The notes under the pieces were generated by a model. That model was not told the origin of the DNA. It was given only the letters and a program-made list of their open reading frames with translations, and made no database searches. From Humibacillus sp. (GTDB lineage Bacteria > Actinomycetota > Actinomycetes > Actinomycetales > Dermatophilaceae), in the NCBI GenBank assembly GCA_030452985.1, contig JAKDLG010000009.1, positions 1 through 64,000 on the forward strand: a DNA stretch of 64,000 bases, read 5' to 3'. The position numbers and the translations under genes were made by a program. Positions 29,589 to 43,101 of this stretch are shown piece after piece. Each line of letters begins with the position of its first letter. Positions within the stretch are counted from its first letter, which is position 1.

Positions 29589-30303
29589 ACCCCGCCCCTC
29601 GCATCGTATGGATCATCGGGTCATGGCCCGCGTCGATCTTCTTGCGCAGGTAGGAGATGTAGAGCTCGACGACGTTGGCCTGCCCGCCGAAGTCGTAGTT
29701 CCAGACCCGGTCGAGAATCTGGGCCTTCGACAGCACTCGCCGTGGGTTGCGCATGAGGTAACGCAGCAGCTCGAACTCCGTCGCGGTGAGGTGCACCTCG
29801 GTGCCGGCCCGCATCACTTCATGGCTGTCCTCGTCGAGCGTCAGGTCACCGACGACGAGCATGGAGTCGGACGACGAGACCGCCACCGTCGTGCGACGCA
29901 TCAGCGCGCGCACCCGGGCCACGACCTCCTCGAGCGAGAACGGCTTGGTCACATAGTCGTCGCCGCCGGCGGTCAGCCCCGACACCCGGTCCTCGACGGC
30001 ATCCTTGGCGGTGAGGAAGAGCACGGGCACGCTGTCGTTGTCGGCTCGCATGCGTCGCAGCACCTCGAGACCGTCGAAGTCGGGCAGCATCATGTCGAGC
30101 ACGACCGCGTCGGGGTCGAAGTCGCGGGCCACCCGAACGGCCTCCATGCCGGTGCCGGCCGAGCGCACGTCCCAGCCCTCGTAGCGCAGCGCCATGCCGA
30201 GCAGCTCGGTGAGGTTGGGCTCATCGTCGACAACGAGCACCCTCACCGGCGACCCGTCGAGACGCTGCAGACGGGCGACCGGGGCCTTCGACTTCTCGTT
30301 CAT
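29566..30303 (-). CDS. OmpR/PhoB-family response regulator
   Basis: VLVVDDEPNLTELLGMALRYEGW, VVLDMMLPDFDG, C-terminal wHTH; overlaps the kinase gene. Confidence 0.95.
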   Translation of the reverse strand: MNEKSKAPVARLQRLDGSPVRVLVVDDEPNLTELLGMALRYEGWDVRSAGTGMEAVRVARDFDPDAVVLDMMLPDFDGLEVLRRMRADNDSVPVLFLTAKDAVEDRVSGLTAGGDDYVTKPFSLEEVVARVRALMRRTTVAVSSSDSMLVVGDLTLDEDSHEVMRAGTEVHLTATEFELLRYLMRNPRRVLSKAQILDRVWNYDFGGQANVVELYISYLRKKIDAGHDPMIHTMRGAGYVLKPAV

Positions 30304-30315
30304 GGCACCAGTGAA

Positions 30316-30363
30316 CCTGTGCGATCTGTGTGAGCGCCACCATCTTCCTGTGTGATCTCTGTG
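30316..30363. promoter_or_regulatory. Direct repeat pair, candidate response-regulator site
   Basis: CACACAGATCGCACAGG and CACAGAGATCACACAGG (minus strand), 15/17 identical, start-to-start 31 bp. Confidence 0.5.
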
Positions 30364-30576
30364 GATGCGCTGTCGTGCCGTCCGCAGCCGGCCGCTACCT
30401 GCGCCACAGCCCGGGCCCAGCGGCAGACTTTCCATCCGGTTCAGGAGTGCAGGCCACCTGAGCGCCTCGCTCTGAGCGACGGTCCTTCCGCCCTCTCAGG
30501 CAAGCCTCGCCTTCGATGACACCGACCCGCCCGGGTGTCACGATTGGATCAGCACTCTCTGATCGGAGCCAGAGGC

Positions 30577-31344
30577 ATGACGCAGACCCGGGCCGGCGAC
30601 GCCCCTGACGAGATCGAGGCGGCGATGGGGCGAGGGGCCGCGAGGCAGACGCAGGAGCCGCACGACTCCGACGTGTCGGGTCGGCTCAACTGGCTGCGGG
30701 CCGGCGTTCTCGGAGCCAATGACGGCATCGTGTCCACCGCCGGGGTCGTCGTCGGGTTCGCCGGCGCCACCAGCGACCGGGGAGCGATCATCCTGGCCGG
30801 CATTGCGGCCCTGTCTGCCGGCGCCATGTCGATGGCCGCGGGTGAGTACGTCTCGGTGAGCACCCAGCGCGACTCCGAGCGTGCCCTCATCAAGCTCGAA
30901 CGCCAGGAGCTGCAGGACGACCCTGAGGGCGAGCTCGCCGAGCTGGCTGCGATGTACGAGCACAAGGGCCTCAGTCACAGCGTGGCCCGGCAGGTGGCTG
31001 TCGAGCTGACCGCGAAGGACGCCCTCAAGGCGCACGCCGACATCGAGCTCGGCATCGATCCCGACGACCTGACCAACCCCTGGGCTGCGGCCGGTGCCTC
31101 GATGACCGCCTTCATCGTCGGGGCGCTGCTGCCGCTGCTGACCATCACGTTCTCACCCGAGAGCCTGCGCACCCTGGTGACCGTCGCCGCGGTCGCCGTC
31201 GCCCTCGTGGTGACCGGCTGGGCCAGTGCCCGCCTCGGCCGCAGCCCGGCGCCACGCGCCATCGCTCGCAACGTCGTCGGCGGGTTGCTCGCCATGGCCA
31301 TCACCTATGCCATCGGAGCCGCGGTCGGCCTCAACCTGGGGTAA
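30577..31344 (+). CDS. VIT1/CCC1 family transporter
   Basis: LNWLRAGVLGANDGIVSTAGVVVGFAGA, AAGEYVSVSTQRD. Confidence 0.92.
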   Translation: MTQTRAGDAPDEIEAAMGRGAARQTQEPHDSDVSGRLNWLRAGVLGANDGIVSTAGVVVGFAGATSDRGAIILAGIAALSAGAMSMAAGEYVSVSTQRDSERALIKLERQELQDDPEGELAELAAMYEHKGLSHSVARQVAVELTAKDALKAHADIELGIDPDDLTNPWAAAGASMTAFIVGALLPLLTITFSPESLRTLVTVAAVAVALVVTGWASARLGRSPAPRAIARNVVGGLLAMAITYAIGAAVGLNLG

Positions 31345-31617
31345 CCGCCTTTCCGCTCTGGCGCACGAACCCCTCCGTCGCCTGTAGGCTTGGGTCAGGA
31401 CCACACCCGTGCCCGCGTCGAGTCGGCGACGAGCCACGACCGTCGCCTTCGGCGATGCGGTCGGGCATCAGGCCCCAGCCCTTGCCGGAACCCGAGTGGG
31501 GCAGCACCTGAGGCACTGGCCAGGTCCGGTACGAACCGGTACGACCGGTCCGCAGCTCGCGGGCCGTTTCGTGGGGAACCCGGCTCGTTGGTCCACCGCC
31601 TCGCCATCAGGAGGAGC

Positions 31618-33768
31618 ATGTCGCCCAATGTCCGTCGACGGACGTCCGGTCGCCCGGGCGGCCGCACCGCTCTGACACGCCCTGACGACCCCGCGCCGAT
31701 CATCCCGATCCTGGCCCGACGGGTCCGCGAGATCGAGGCCAAGGTCGGGCGCGGCCCGATGAGCCCCTCGAACCGCACGAAGTTCCAGGTGATCGCCTTG
31801 CTCGTGCGCTCGGAACGCGCCCGCATCAAGGGCGACCCCGAGATCCCGTCGGGGGCCCGCACCGAGTTGCTCAAGCGTCTCGACGGCATCGCGACCATCC
31901 TGGCTCAGGTGGCCTCCAGGGATACGAGCCTGCTGACGCTGCTCGATGGCAACCCCCCCGGCCCGTCGGCTCAGCGGTTGCGACTCGACTGGCTGATCGA
32001 GTCAGGCGCCGAGCTGGCTCCCGAAGACATGGTCATCACGGCGCCGGCGCCGCCCGCGCCCGTGATCCCCGCCGGGGTCACCGCGACGCCGGCTCCGGTT
32101 CCGGCATCCGTCTCGTCGCGGGTGATGTCCAACCCGTTCCTCGCGCCCGACCTCGAGCGGGCCCTGCATCATGAGCGCCTCCCGGGGCGTCTGGCCGGCT
32201 GGGACCTCATGGACCCGCTCTACCGCGCCTTCGAGGAGGGCGCCGGCGGTGGCGCCGCCACGATGAACCTGCCGCCTGCACCCACCATCGACCGCATCTC
32301 GCCGCCGGGCTCGACCCTGATGGTGCACCAGGCCCGCTTCCTCGAGGAGGTGCGCTTCGGGCACCGCACCTTCCTGCTGGCCGACGAGCCCGGCCTGGGC
32401 AAGACGGCCCAGTCGGTGCTCGCCGCCTCCGTGGCGAACGCCTACCCGATGCTGGCGGTGGTGCCGAACGTCGTGAAGATCAACTGGGCCCGCGAGGTGC
32501 AGCGCTGGACGCCGCACCGCCGCGTCGCCGCCATCCACGGCGACGGCCGCGACGTCGACGCCTTCGCTGACGTCTTCGTGGTCAACTACGAGATCCTCGA
32601 CCGGCACTTCGCGTGGCTCTCGACCCTGGGGCTGCGCTCCATGGTGGTCGACGAGGCGCACTTCATCAAGAACCTCAAGTCGCAACGGTCGCAGCAGGTG
32701 CTGGCCCTCGCCGACCGTCTCCGCGATCTCACCCCCGGTGGCAACCCGCTGCTGATGGCCCTCACCGGCACCCCGCTGATCAACGATGTCAAGGACTTCC
32801 AGGCCATCTGGACCTTCCTCGGCTGGGTCCGGAACAACAAGCCCACGTCCGAGCTCATCGGTCGCCTCGAGGAGACCGGCCTGACGCCGTCAGACCGCGG
32901 CTTCTACCGCGAGGCGCGCTCGGCGGTCGTCGACATGGGCATCGTGCGCCGGCGCAAGGTCGATGTCGCCAAGGACCTGCCCGAGAAGCGCGTCGCCGAC
33001 ATCCCCGTCGAGCTCGACGACGACCTCGGCCGGTCGGTCCGCCAGGCCGAGCGGGCCCTCGGCCAGCGGCTGGTTATCAAGTACCGCGCGTTCCTCGCCG
33101 AACACCACGCCGCCGAGATCCCCGGTGAGCCCGACGAGGCCCTGATGCGTCGGGTGGCCGCGGCCGAGCTGAAGTCGTCCTCGGCCAAGAACGGCACCGA
33201 GAACGTTTTCTCGCTCGTGCGCCGCATCGGCCAGGCCAAGGCGGCGCTGGCGTCCGACTACGCCATCCAGCTCTCGCACTCCGTCGGCAAGGTGGTCTTC
33301 TTCGCCAAGCACATCGACGTCATGGACACCGCGGAGCGCAGGCTGGCGGATGCCGGTCTGCGCACCGTGTCGGTGCGCGGCGAGCAGACCTCGAAGCATC
33401 GCCAGGTCGCGATCGACGCGTTCCAGAACGACCCCGATGTCGCGGTCGCCGTCTGTTCGCTCACAGCTGCCGGTGTCGGGCTCAACCTGCACGCCGCCTC
33501 CAACGTGGTTCTCGCCGAACTGTCGTGGACTGCCGCCGAGCAGGGGCAGGCGATCGACCGGGTGCACCGTATCGGCCAGGACGAACCGGTCACCGCGTGG
33601 CGCATCCTGGCCGCCGGCACGATCGACTCGAAGATCGCCGAGCTCATCGACGCCAAGCAGGGGCTGGCCGCCCGGGCTCTCGACGGCAGCGACGATGAGG
33701 TCGCGGTGGGCGACACGCTCCAACTCGAGGCGCTCGTGCAGCTGCTGCGTCAAGCCCTGACCGACTGA
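31618..33768 (+). CDS. SNF2-family DEAD/DEAH-box helicase
   Basis: FLLADEPGLGKTAQSV, VDEAHFIKN, LSWTAAEQGQAIDRVHRIGQ. Confidence 0.92.
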   Translation: MSPNVRRRTSGRPGGRTALTRPDDPAPIIPILARRVREIEAKVGRGPMSPSNRTKFQVIALLVRSERARIKGDPEIPSGARTELLKRLDGIATILAQVASRDTSLLTLLDGNPPGPSAQRLRLDWLIESGAELAPEDMVITAPAPPAPVIPAGVTATPAPVPASVSSRVMSNPFLAPDLERALHHERLPGRLAGWDLMDPLYRAFEEGAGGGAATMNLPPAPTIDRISPPGSTLMVHQARFLEEVRFGHRTFLLADEPGLGKTAQSVLAASVANAYPMLAVVPNVVKINWAREVQRWTPHRRVAAIHGDGRDVDAFADVFVVNYEILDRHFAWLSTLGLRSMVVDEAHFIKNLKSQRSQQVLALADRLRDLTPGGNPLLMALTGTPLINDVKDFQAIWTFLGWVRNNKPTSELIGRLEETGLTPSDRGFYREARSAVVDMGIVRRRKVDVAKDLPEKRVADIPVELDDDLGRSVRQAERALGQRLVIKYRAFLAEHHAAEIPGEPDEALMRRVAAAELKSSSAKNGTENVFSLVRRIGQAKAALASDYAIQLSHSVGKVVFFAKHIDVMDTAERRLADAGLRTVSVRGEQTSKHRQVAIDAFQNDPDVAVAVCSLTAAGVGLNLHAASNVVLAELSWTAAEQGQAIDRVHRIGQDEPVTAWRILAAGTIDSKIAELIDAKQGLAARALDGSDDEVAVGDTLQLEALVQLLRQALTD

Positions 33769-33846
33769 GCGGAAGAGCCCGCCCGACAGCCGGTCGAGAC
33801 CCTCCGCCTGCTGCGGACCGGCGAGACACGGGGCGAGTCCGACCTC

Positions 33847-34227
33847 TCAGTCGGGTCGAACGGCGCTGAGGCAGAACGGATGGCCCACCGGGTCGAGCAT
33901 GACGCGCCACTGGTCAGGGGCAGGCTGGGACTGCGCCTGGCGAGCTCCGAGCTCGATGGCGGCAGCCACGTCGGCCTCGAGGTCGTCGGCCGCAAGGTCA
34001 AGGTGCATCTGCTGGGACTGGGGACCGTTGGGCCACGACGGGGGCTCGTACGCGTCGACGCGCATGAGCGTCAGCATGGGCCCCGCTCCCGCCAGCGCGA
34101 CGACGCCCCGGTCGGGCGTCGCGAACACCTCTTCGAGGCCGAGCAAGCCGCAGTAGAACGGGACGAGGGCGTCGGGGTCGGGGCAGTCGATCGAGATCGA
34201 CGCCAGCGACGCCACACGGTTTGCCAT
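33847..34227 (-). CDS. VOC family protein
   Basis: MANRVASLASISIDCPDPDALVPFYCGLLGLE...MLDPVGHPFCL. Confidence 0.9.
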   Translation of the reverse strand: MANRVASLASISIDCPDPDALVPFYCGLLGLEEVFATPDRGVVALAGAGPMLTLMRVDAYEPPSWPNGPQSQQMHLDLAADDLEADVAAAIELGARQAQSQPAPDQWRVMLDPVGHPFCLSAVRPD

Positions 34228-34275
34228 CCGAACAAACCTACAGGGCCCGGCCCACACCCCCCTCGGCGGTTCAGC

Positions 34276-34782
34276 TCAGAGCTCGATGTGCATGATGCTG
34301 AGGCCCACCCGCTCGCCCGTGGGCAGCTCGTGAGCCCGCGGCACCGTGCCGATCACCGCGAAGCCGAGGCTCTCGTAGAGATGGATCGCCGCCCGGTTCG
34401 TGTCGACCACGGCGTTGAACTGCATCGCGGCGTAACCCGCCCGCTGCGCCCACACCAGCGAGTCGACGACCAGAGCGCGGCCGACCCCACGCCCGCGTGC
34501 CGTCTGCCCCACCAGGTAGCTCGCGGTCGCCACGTGGGCACCTGGCCCCGGCCGGTTGCGGCCCATCTTCCCGGCGCCGAGCACCGGACCACCGCTCGTC
34601 GCCACGCTGGCACGACCGGCCGGCCCGTTGTCGAGCCAGATCTCGCGAGCGACCGTCTCGCTCAGGTCGGTCGGGAAGGGAAAGGTGTCGCCGGCTCGCA
34701 CGACCTGCTCGATGATCGACCAGACCTGCGGCCAGTCCGCCTCGACCAGCTCACGCACGACCACGGCATCCGGCTCGCTCAC
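34276..34782 (-). CDS. GNAT N-acetyltransferase
   Basis: YLVGQTARGRGVGRALVVDSLVWAQRAGYAAMQFN; GTG start with GAGGAG upstream. Confidence 0.88.
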   Translation of the reverse strand: MSEPDAVVVRELVEADWPQVWSIIEQVVRAGDTFPFPTDLSETVAREIWLDNGPAGRASVATSGGPVLGAGKMGRNRPGPGAHVATASYLVGQTARGRGVGRALVVDSLVWAQRAGYAAMQFNAVVDTNRAAIHLYESLGFAVIGTVPRAHELPTGERVGLSIMHIEL

Positions 34783-34808
34783 CGGGTCTCCTCTGCTCGT
34801 GGACCCGC

Positions 34809-34876
34809 GACACACCGACCAACCGACAACGCCGTGCGGCTGCAGTCAGTGGTGGTTGACGACTGCTCGGTGTGTT
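34809..34876. repeat. 68-bp palindromic intergenic element, copy B
   Basis: GACACACCGACCA...TGCTCGGTGTGTT; same length as 18022-18089. Confidence 0.85.
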
Positions 34877-34897
34877 GAAAGCTGACGGGGGCGCCGG

Positions 34898-36940
<2,043 letters not shown>

Positions 36941-37030
36941 GGCACCAGTCAACCGCACCCCGACGGTTCACACTTCCGCAGCACCACACGACGGTCGACC
37001 GACGGCGTGTCGACCCCCCCCTCAACCTCG

Positions 37031-37143
37031 GTCGAGTGGCCAGTTCCGTACACCCCCGCCGTACGAAAGTGGCCACTCGACCGGGCTCCCACGTCGAGTG
37101 GCCAGTTCCGTACACCCCCGCCGTACGAAAGTGGCCACTCGAC
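37031..37143. repeat. Palindromic repeat locus 4: two tandem 51-bp hairpins
   Basis: GTCGAGTGGCCAGTTCCGTAC-acccccgcc-GTACGAAAGTGGCCACTCGAC at 37031-37081 and 37093-37143, 11-nt spacer. Confidence 0.95.
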
Positions 37144-37217
37144 GTGGTTGTGGGCGCAGACAGGTGACGGTGTCACGGGCCTCGACACACCCTGACCTGT
37201 CACTCAGACGCCTGAGA

Positions 37218-37234
37218 TACTACAATACGTAGGA
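37218..37234. promoter_or_regulatory. Imperfect palindrome TACTACAATACGTAGGA, candidate operator
   Basis: 13/17 identical to TACTACGAACCGTAGTA at 47580. Confidence 0.45.
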
Positions 37235-37282
37235 GAAGGCCGCCGACGGCCACCGTGGCCGTCCTCCCGAAAGGTGACGACG

Positions 37283-37711
37283 ATGTCTGCGAGTGATCAA
37301 CCGACCCACGAGCTGCACCCGGAGGAGAGCTGGGAGTTTCTGCGCTCCCACGAGTTCGGACGGATCGCCTTCCATCTGCTCGACGAGGTGCACATCGTAC
37401 CGATCAACTACGTCGTCGACGACGAGCGGTTGCTCTTTCGCACCTCCGAGGGCAGCAAGCTGCTCGGCCTGAAGATGAACGCCGACGTGGCGTTCGAGAC
37501 CGACGCGATCGAGAACGAGATCGCCACCAGTGTGGTGATTCGTGGCGAGGCGCACGAGCTGAGGGGTGACGCCGCGAGGATGGTGGAGCAGCTTCCGCTC
37601 CGCCCCTGGGTCGATACCCCGAAGATGCGAATCGTCGGCATCAGGGTCACCGAGATCACCGGCCGCCGGTTCGACCTCGCGAGGCCGTGGCTGCGGGCGC
37701 GAGTCGACTGA
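37283..37711 (+). CDS. Pyridoxamine 5'-phosphate oxidase-like FMN-binding protein
   Basis: ESWEFLRSHEFGRIAFHLLDEVHIVPINYVVDDERLLFRTSEGSKL. Confidence 0.9.
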   Translation: MSASDQPTHELHPEESWEFLRSHEFGRIAFHLLDEVHIVPINYVVDDERLLFRTSEGSKLLGLKMNADVAFETDAIENEIATSVVIRGEAHELRGDAARMVEQLPLRPWVDTPKMRIVGIRVTEITGRRFDLARPWLRARVD

Positions 37712-37825
37712 CGCCGATGCCGTCGGAGGCGGCTCGCCCCGGTGGCCGCCGTGCGTCTCCGGTCGCGCGTTCGGCATCCCTGAAGACGTGCAGGGGCCAG
37801 ACGCCGCCCGGCAGCGGCCTTCCGC

Positions 37826-38924
37826 TCAGGCGTCGACGGTGGCGCCGCGCAGCTGTTGGGCGATGTCACGCACCATCGCCACGAACACGATGACCCAGGC
37901 TGTCAGGGCCACCCAGATCCAGACGGCCCCGATCGCCTCGAGGATCGGCAGGTGGTCGGCCCGGCCGAGGTAGGTGCTGGCCACCGCGTACATCCCGAGG
38001 GGGAAGACGATGCTCCACAGTCCTGGGGTGTAGCTCAGCGGTACCCGCTTGAACGCGTGCCGCCACAGCCCGGCTGCCACCAGCACCGGGATCAGCCAGG
38101 TCGCGAAGCACCAGAAGACGACGGACAGGCCGGCGATCAGCGCCCTGGTCGCATCGACCATCGGCGCGGTCTGCATCTCCACGATCCGCGCACCGGCCAG
38201 CACCGTGATCGCCACTGCCCCCATGGCCACCCAGTAAGGCGGGTCGAGCTGCACCGGTTCGAGACGGTAGAGCATCAGACGCAACGACACGAAGACACCG
38301 ACCGCCGCGTACAGGAACACCCCGACCGACCACGAGAAGACGGCGATGATGGCCAGCCCGATGCGACCGTTGGTGACCACCACCTCGAGACTGGCCGCTG
38401 CGATGGCAACCGACTGACTGGCGACGACCCAGATGAACCAGGTGCCGTTGGCGCTCGTCAGCACCGGCCGCTCGGCGTGCCCCAGCACGGCGCTCCACGG
38501 CACGACGTAGCCCAGGACGAACCAGCACAGCCCCGCCACCACGAGCAGCCCGCCCGTCACGGCGTGCCAACCCTGCTCACCGGCACGTACCCCGAGTACA
38601 TTCGTGCCGGCGACGAAGGTGAAGAATCCGAACGCCCGTTTCGGGTCGGTGAAGTCGGTGCGCATCGCGTGGTGAAAGCTGACCAGCCGCCAGGCGTTCA
38701 GCACGACGAGCACCAGGTAGCTGGCCACCCCGGCCACGAACAGCACCGCCGAGACCGATCTGAAGCCACCGAGGTCGAGCCCGAGCGAGATGATGCCGGA
38801 GCCCATGACGAGCGCGAAGTAGCCGGGAGTCAGCCCCCGCACCCCGGACGCAACATGCGCGTCCCGGGCGAGCTGGTCTTCGGCTCCACCACCCGTGGCG
38901 AGCTGTGCACGCTGACGACGCGCC

Positions 38925-38938
<14 letters not shown>
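37826..38938 (-). CDS. TehA/SLAC1 (TDT) family transporter
   Basis: [24 protein letters not shown]; ~10 TM; overlaps kbl stop. Confidence 0.85.
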
Positions 38939-40118
<1,180 letters not shown>

Positions 40119-40194
40119 CGGTGTCCTCACTGGGGTCGGTTGGGGTCCACTGCCAATGTATGCCGCCCCACCCCACCCTGCCCTACCTGCACGC

Positions 40195-40755
40195 TCACCG
40201 ACCGACGGTGTATCGAGCGTAGGTGGTTCCGCCCGCGAACCGGCGACTTTCGTGCAGAGTCAGATCGAGCCGGATGCCGCTGGGCAGGGCTGCGGTGCCG
40301 CCGCCCACGATCGCCGGCGCCCGGAACAGACGGATCTCATCGACGAGGCCGGCCCGAAGAGCATGGGCTGCGAGATGCGGCCCACCGATCTCGACCACAG
40401 CCTCGGCCGCTGCCACCAGGGCACTGACCGCGTCGGGAGCGAAGCTGCGCTCGATGGACGTGCGGCGGCTCGCCGGCTGCTCCAAGGTCGTCGAGTAGAC
40501 GATCTTCTCGGCGGCCTGCCAGATGACCGCGAAGTCGTCCGTGACCGACCCGTCCGGATCGGCGGCGGAGGCGGTCTCCCAGTAGACCATCGTCTCGTAG
40601 AGCTTCCGGCCGTAGAGGTAGGTACCGACCGGTCGCTCCAGGTCGTTGACGAACGAGTGCACCTCCTCGTCGGGCGCGGCCCAGTCGAAACCGCCGCCTG
40701 CATCGGCGACGTAACCGTCCAACGAGGTGATCACCGTGTAGATGAGCTGCGCCAC
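40195..40755 (-). CDS. Dihydrofolate reductase (RibD C-terminal-like) family protein
   Basis: [25 protein letters not shown]...[12 protein letters not shown]. Confidence 0.9.
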   Translation of the reverse strand: MAQLIYTVITSLDGYVADAGGGFDWAAPDEEVHSFVNDLERPVGTYLYGRKLYETMVYWETASAADPDGSVTDDFAVIWQAAEKIVYSTTLEQPASRRTSIERSFAPDAVSALVAAAEAVVEIGGPHLAAHALRAGLVDEIRLFRAPAIVGGGTAALPSGIRLDLTLHESRRFAGGTTYARYTVGR

Positions 40756-40847
40756 AGCGGCCTCCTGCCATCGCGGGGGCGCAGACGGCGGCCCTCGCAC
40801 CACCAGAATAGGCCGCTGTCGTCGACGGCCGACTAGGGTTTTCTCTC

Positions 40848-42425
40848 GTGAGTGGTCTGGTGCTGACGGTCGTGCTGGTGGTGGGGGTCATCCTGCTCAC
40901 CCCCGTGGCCGACAAGGTGCGCGTGCCCCAGCCGGTGCTGCTGACGATCTTCGGCCTGGTGCTCGCCCTTGCCTCCCCGTCGACGATGCTCTCCCTCGAC
41001 CCGGCCCTCATCCTGCCGGTCGTGCTGCCGCCCCTGCTGTTCGCGGCCACCCAGCGCACCACGGTGAACGAGTTTCGCGAGCACGCCTCGGCGGTCTTCG
41101 TGCTCGCGGTCGGGCTCACCGTCGCCACCGTGGTGGTGGTCGCACTGGTGGCGCATGCCGCCGGCCTCCCCTGGTCGGTGGCGTGGGTGCTCGGGGCCAT
41201 GGTCTCGCCACCCGACCCCGTGGCCGCCACCGCCGTCGCCCGGCGGCTGCGGCTGCCGCACCGCCTGGTGACGATCCTCGAGGGCGAGGGGATGTTCAAC
41301 GACGCGACGGCGCTCGTGGCCTACAAGGTCGCCATCGCGGCCGCCGTGACCGGTGACATCAGCGCGGGCGAGGTCGGGCTCGAGCTCGTTGAGGCCCTCG
41401 TGCTCGGCGTGCTCATCGGACTGGCTCTCGCCTACGTAACGCGGTTGGTGCTCGCCCGCATCCACGACGGTCAGGCCGAGACGACGCTGACGGTGCTGAT
41501 GCCGTTCGGGGCCTACGTCGGGGCAGAGCACGTCAACGGTTCCGGAGTGCTAGCCGTGCTCGTGCTCGGCCTCTACCTGCGGACCTTCGGGCACGCGGCC
41601 ACCACGTCGGGCGGGTGGCTGCTCGGCCGGGCCGTGTGGTCGTACGCCGACTTCCTCATCACCAGCCTCGTCTTCGCCCTGCTCGGCTTCGAGCTCGTCG
41701 CGGTGATCCGCTCGACGTCGGTGACGCTGGACACCGTCTGGCTCGCGCTGCTCGTGGCGGGCACCATCATCGTCTTCCGCGCAGTGTGGATCTTCCCGGC
41801 GGCAGCGATCGGTCGTCGCCGCGCCCGTCGCAGAGACATGCCCGTCCCCTCCAACTGGCGCGAGTCGGCCGTGGTGTCGTGGGCCGGAATGCGAGGCGTC
41901 GTCACGGTGGCCACCGCGCTGGCCCTGCCCGCCGTGGTCACGACGGGTGACCCGTTGCCGAACCGCGACGAGCTGGTCACGGTCGCGCTCGCGTGCGTCC
42001 TGCTGACCCTTGTGGTTCAGGGGCTCACCCTGACCCCGCTCACCCGGCTGCTGGGCGTGGGCAGCGACATCGACGACGCCAAGGAGATCTCTGACCTGCG
42101 GTTGCGCGCGACAGAGGCGGCCCTCGACCAGATTCGCGACACATCGTCCGGTACCGACGACGACGTGCGGGAGGCGGCCATCGCGCAGTACGAGGGCTAC
42201 ATCGAGGCCCAGCGACGCATCGACCAGGCCCGGAGCGTGGGGGGAGCCACCGACGGCGAAGATGCGGAGGCCCGCGGCCGGGAGCTCGAGGCGCTGCTCA
42301 CCCACGCCAGCGATGTCGAACGCCAGCTGGTGCTGGGCGAGCGACGGCGCGGCGAGGTGTCGGCCGGCGCCGCCGACGAGGTGCTGCGCGACATCGAGAA
42401 TCGGGCACTGCGCGACTTCTCCTGA
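40848..42425 (+). CDS. Na+/H+ antiporter (NhaP/CPA1 type)
   Basis: GAMVSPPDPVAATAVARRLRLPHRLVTILEGEGMFNDATALVAYK; SWAGMRGVVTVATALALP. Confidence 0.93.
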   Translation: MSGLVLTVVLVVGVILLTPVADKVRVPQPVLLTIFGLVLALASPSTMLSLDPALILPVVLPPLLFAATQRTTVNEFREHASAVFVLAVGLTVATVVVVALVAHAAGLPWSVAWVLGAMVSPPDPVAATAVARRLRLPHRLVTILEGEGMFNDATALVAYKVAIAAAVTGDISAGEVGLELVEALVLGVLIGLALAYVTRLVLARIHDGQAETTLTVLMPFGAYVGAEHVNGSGVLAVLVLGLYLRTFGHAATTSGGWLLGRAVWSYADFLITSLVFALLGFELVAVIRSTSVTLDTVWLALLVAGTIIVFRAVWIFPAAAIGRRRARRRDMPVPSNWRESAVVSWAGMRGVVTVATALALPAVVTTGDPLPNRDELVTVALACVLLTLVVQGLTLTPLTRLLGVGSDIDDAKEISDLRLRATEAALDQIRDTSSGTDDDVREAAIAQYEGYIEAQRRIDQARSVGGATDGEDAEARGRELEALLTHASDVERQLVLGERRRGEVSAGAADEVLRDIENRALRDFS

Positions 42426-42438
42426 CCGTCGGCCGGCT

Positions 42439-43020
42439 CAGCCCCTGGCCCCGCCGGAACAGAACGGCTCGAAGGAACGGCTCACCGAAGGCGCAGTCGC
42501 CGCCCGTGCGCATCGGACGTCCCTCGATGAGCGCGAGCGGGTCGAAAATCCGGGCCAGGTCGTGAAGCCGATTCCCCCGCCGACGTCGCCGGACGCGATG
42601 ATCTCGGCGTCACGTGTCGACTCCATGCTGCCGTCGTCGAACGTGACGTTGCCGAACGTGACGATGCCGAACCGGCCTCCGAGGCTCAGACCGTCCAGCA
42701 CCCGTCGACGGTAGGTCTCGCGGCGATGAGGCGCGAGGTGGTGGAAGCAGCCTGAGTCGTAGACGACGTCGTAGCGATCGGAGGGTAGGGCATCGCGCAC
42801 GATGTCGCAGATCGTCAGCGTCACGGCATCCGGCATGGTGGGTCCGATCCGGTCGAGCAGGTCGGTGGCGATGTCGATGCCGTCGACCCGCGCCCCCTGC
42901 GCGGCGAACCAGCGGGTGTTGCGGCCGGGCTCGTGCGGTCACCGCGGTCGCTCCCGGCCACGATCTGATCGAGCAGGGCGAGCAGCTGCTCGTGAGTGTG
43001 GATGCGCGTCCCCTCACCCT
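42439..43020 (-). pseudogene. Frameshifted SAM-dependent methyltransferase
   Basis: HEQLLALLDQIVAGSDR, NTRWFAAQGARVDGIDIATDLLDRIGP...YDVVYDSGCFHHLAPHRR, and HDLARIFDPLALIEGRPMRTGGDCAFGEPFLRAVLFRR occur in different minus-strand frames. Confidence 0.7.
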
Positions 43021-43101
43021 GCCTGATGGGCGAAGGCTGCCAACCCGGCCGGCCTTGGCGCATACGGGCTCTGCCCAGCAAGGGTCTCTAGCCTCTCGCT
43101 C

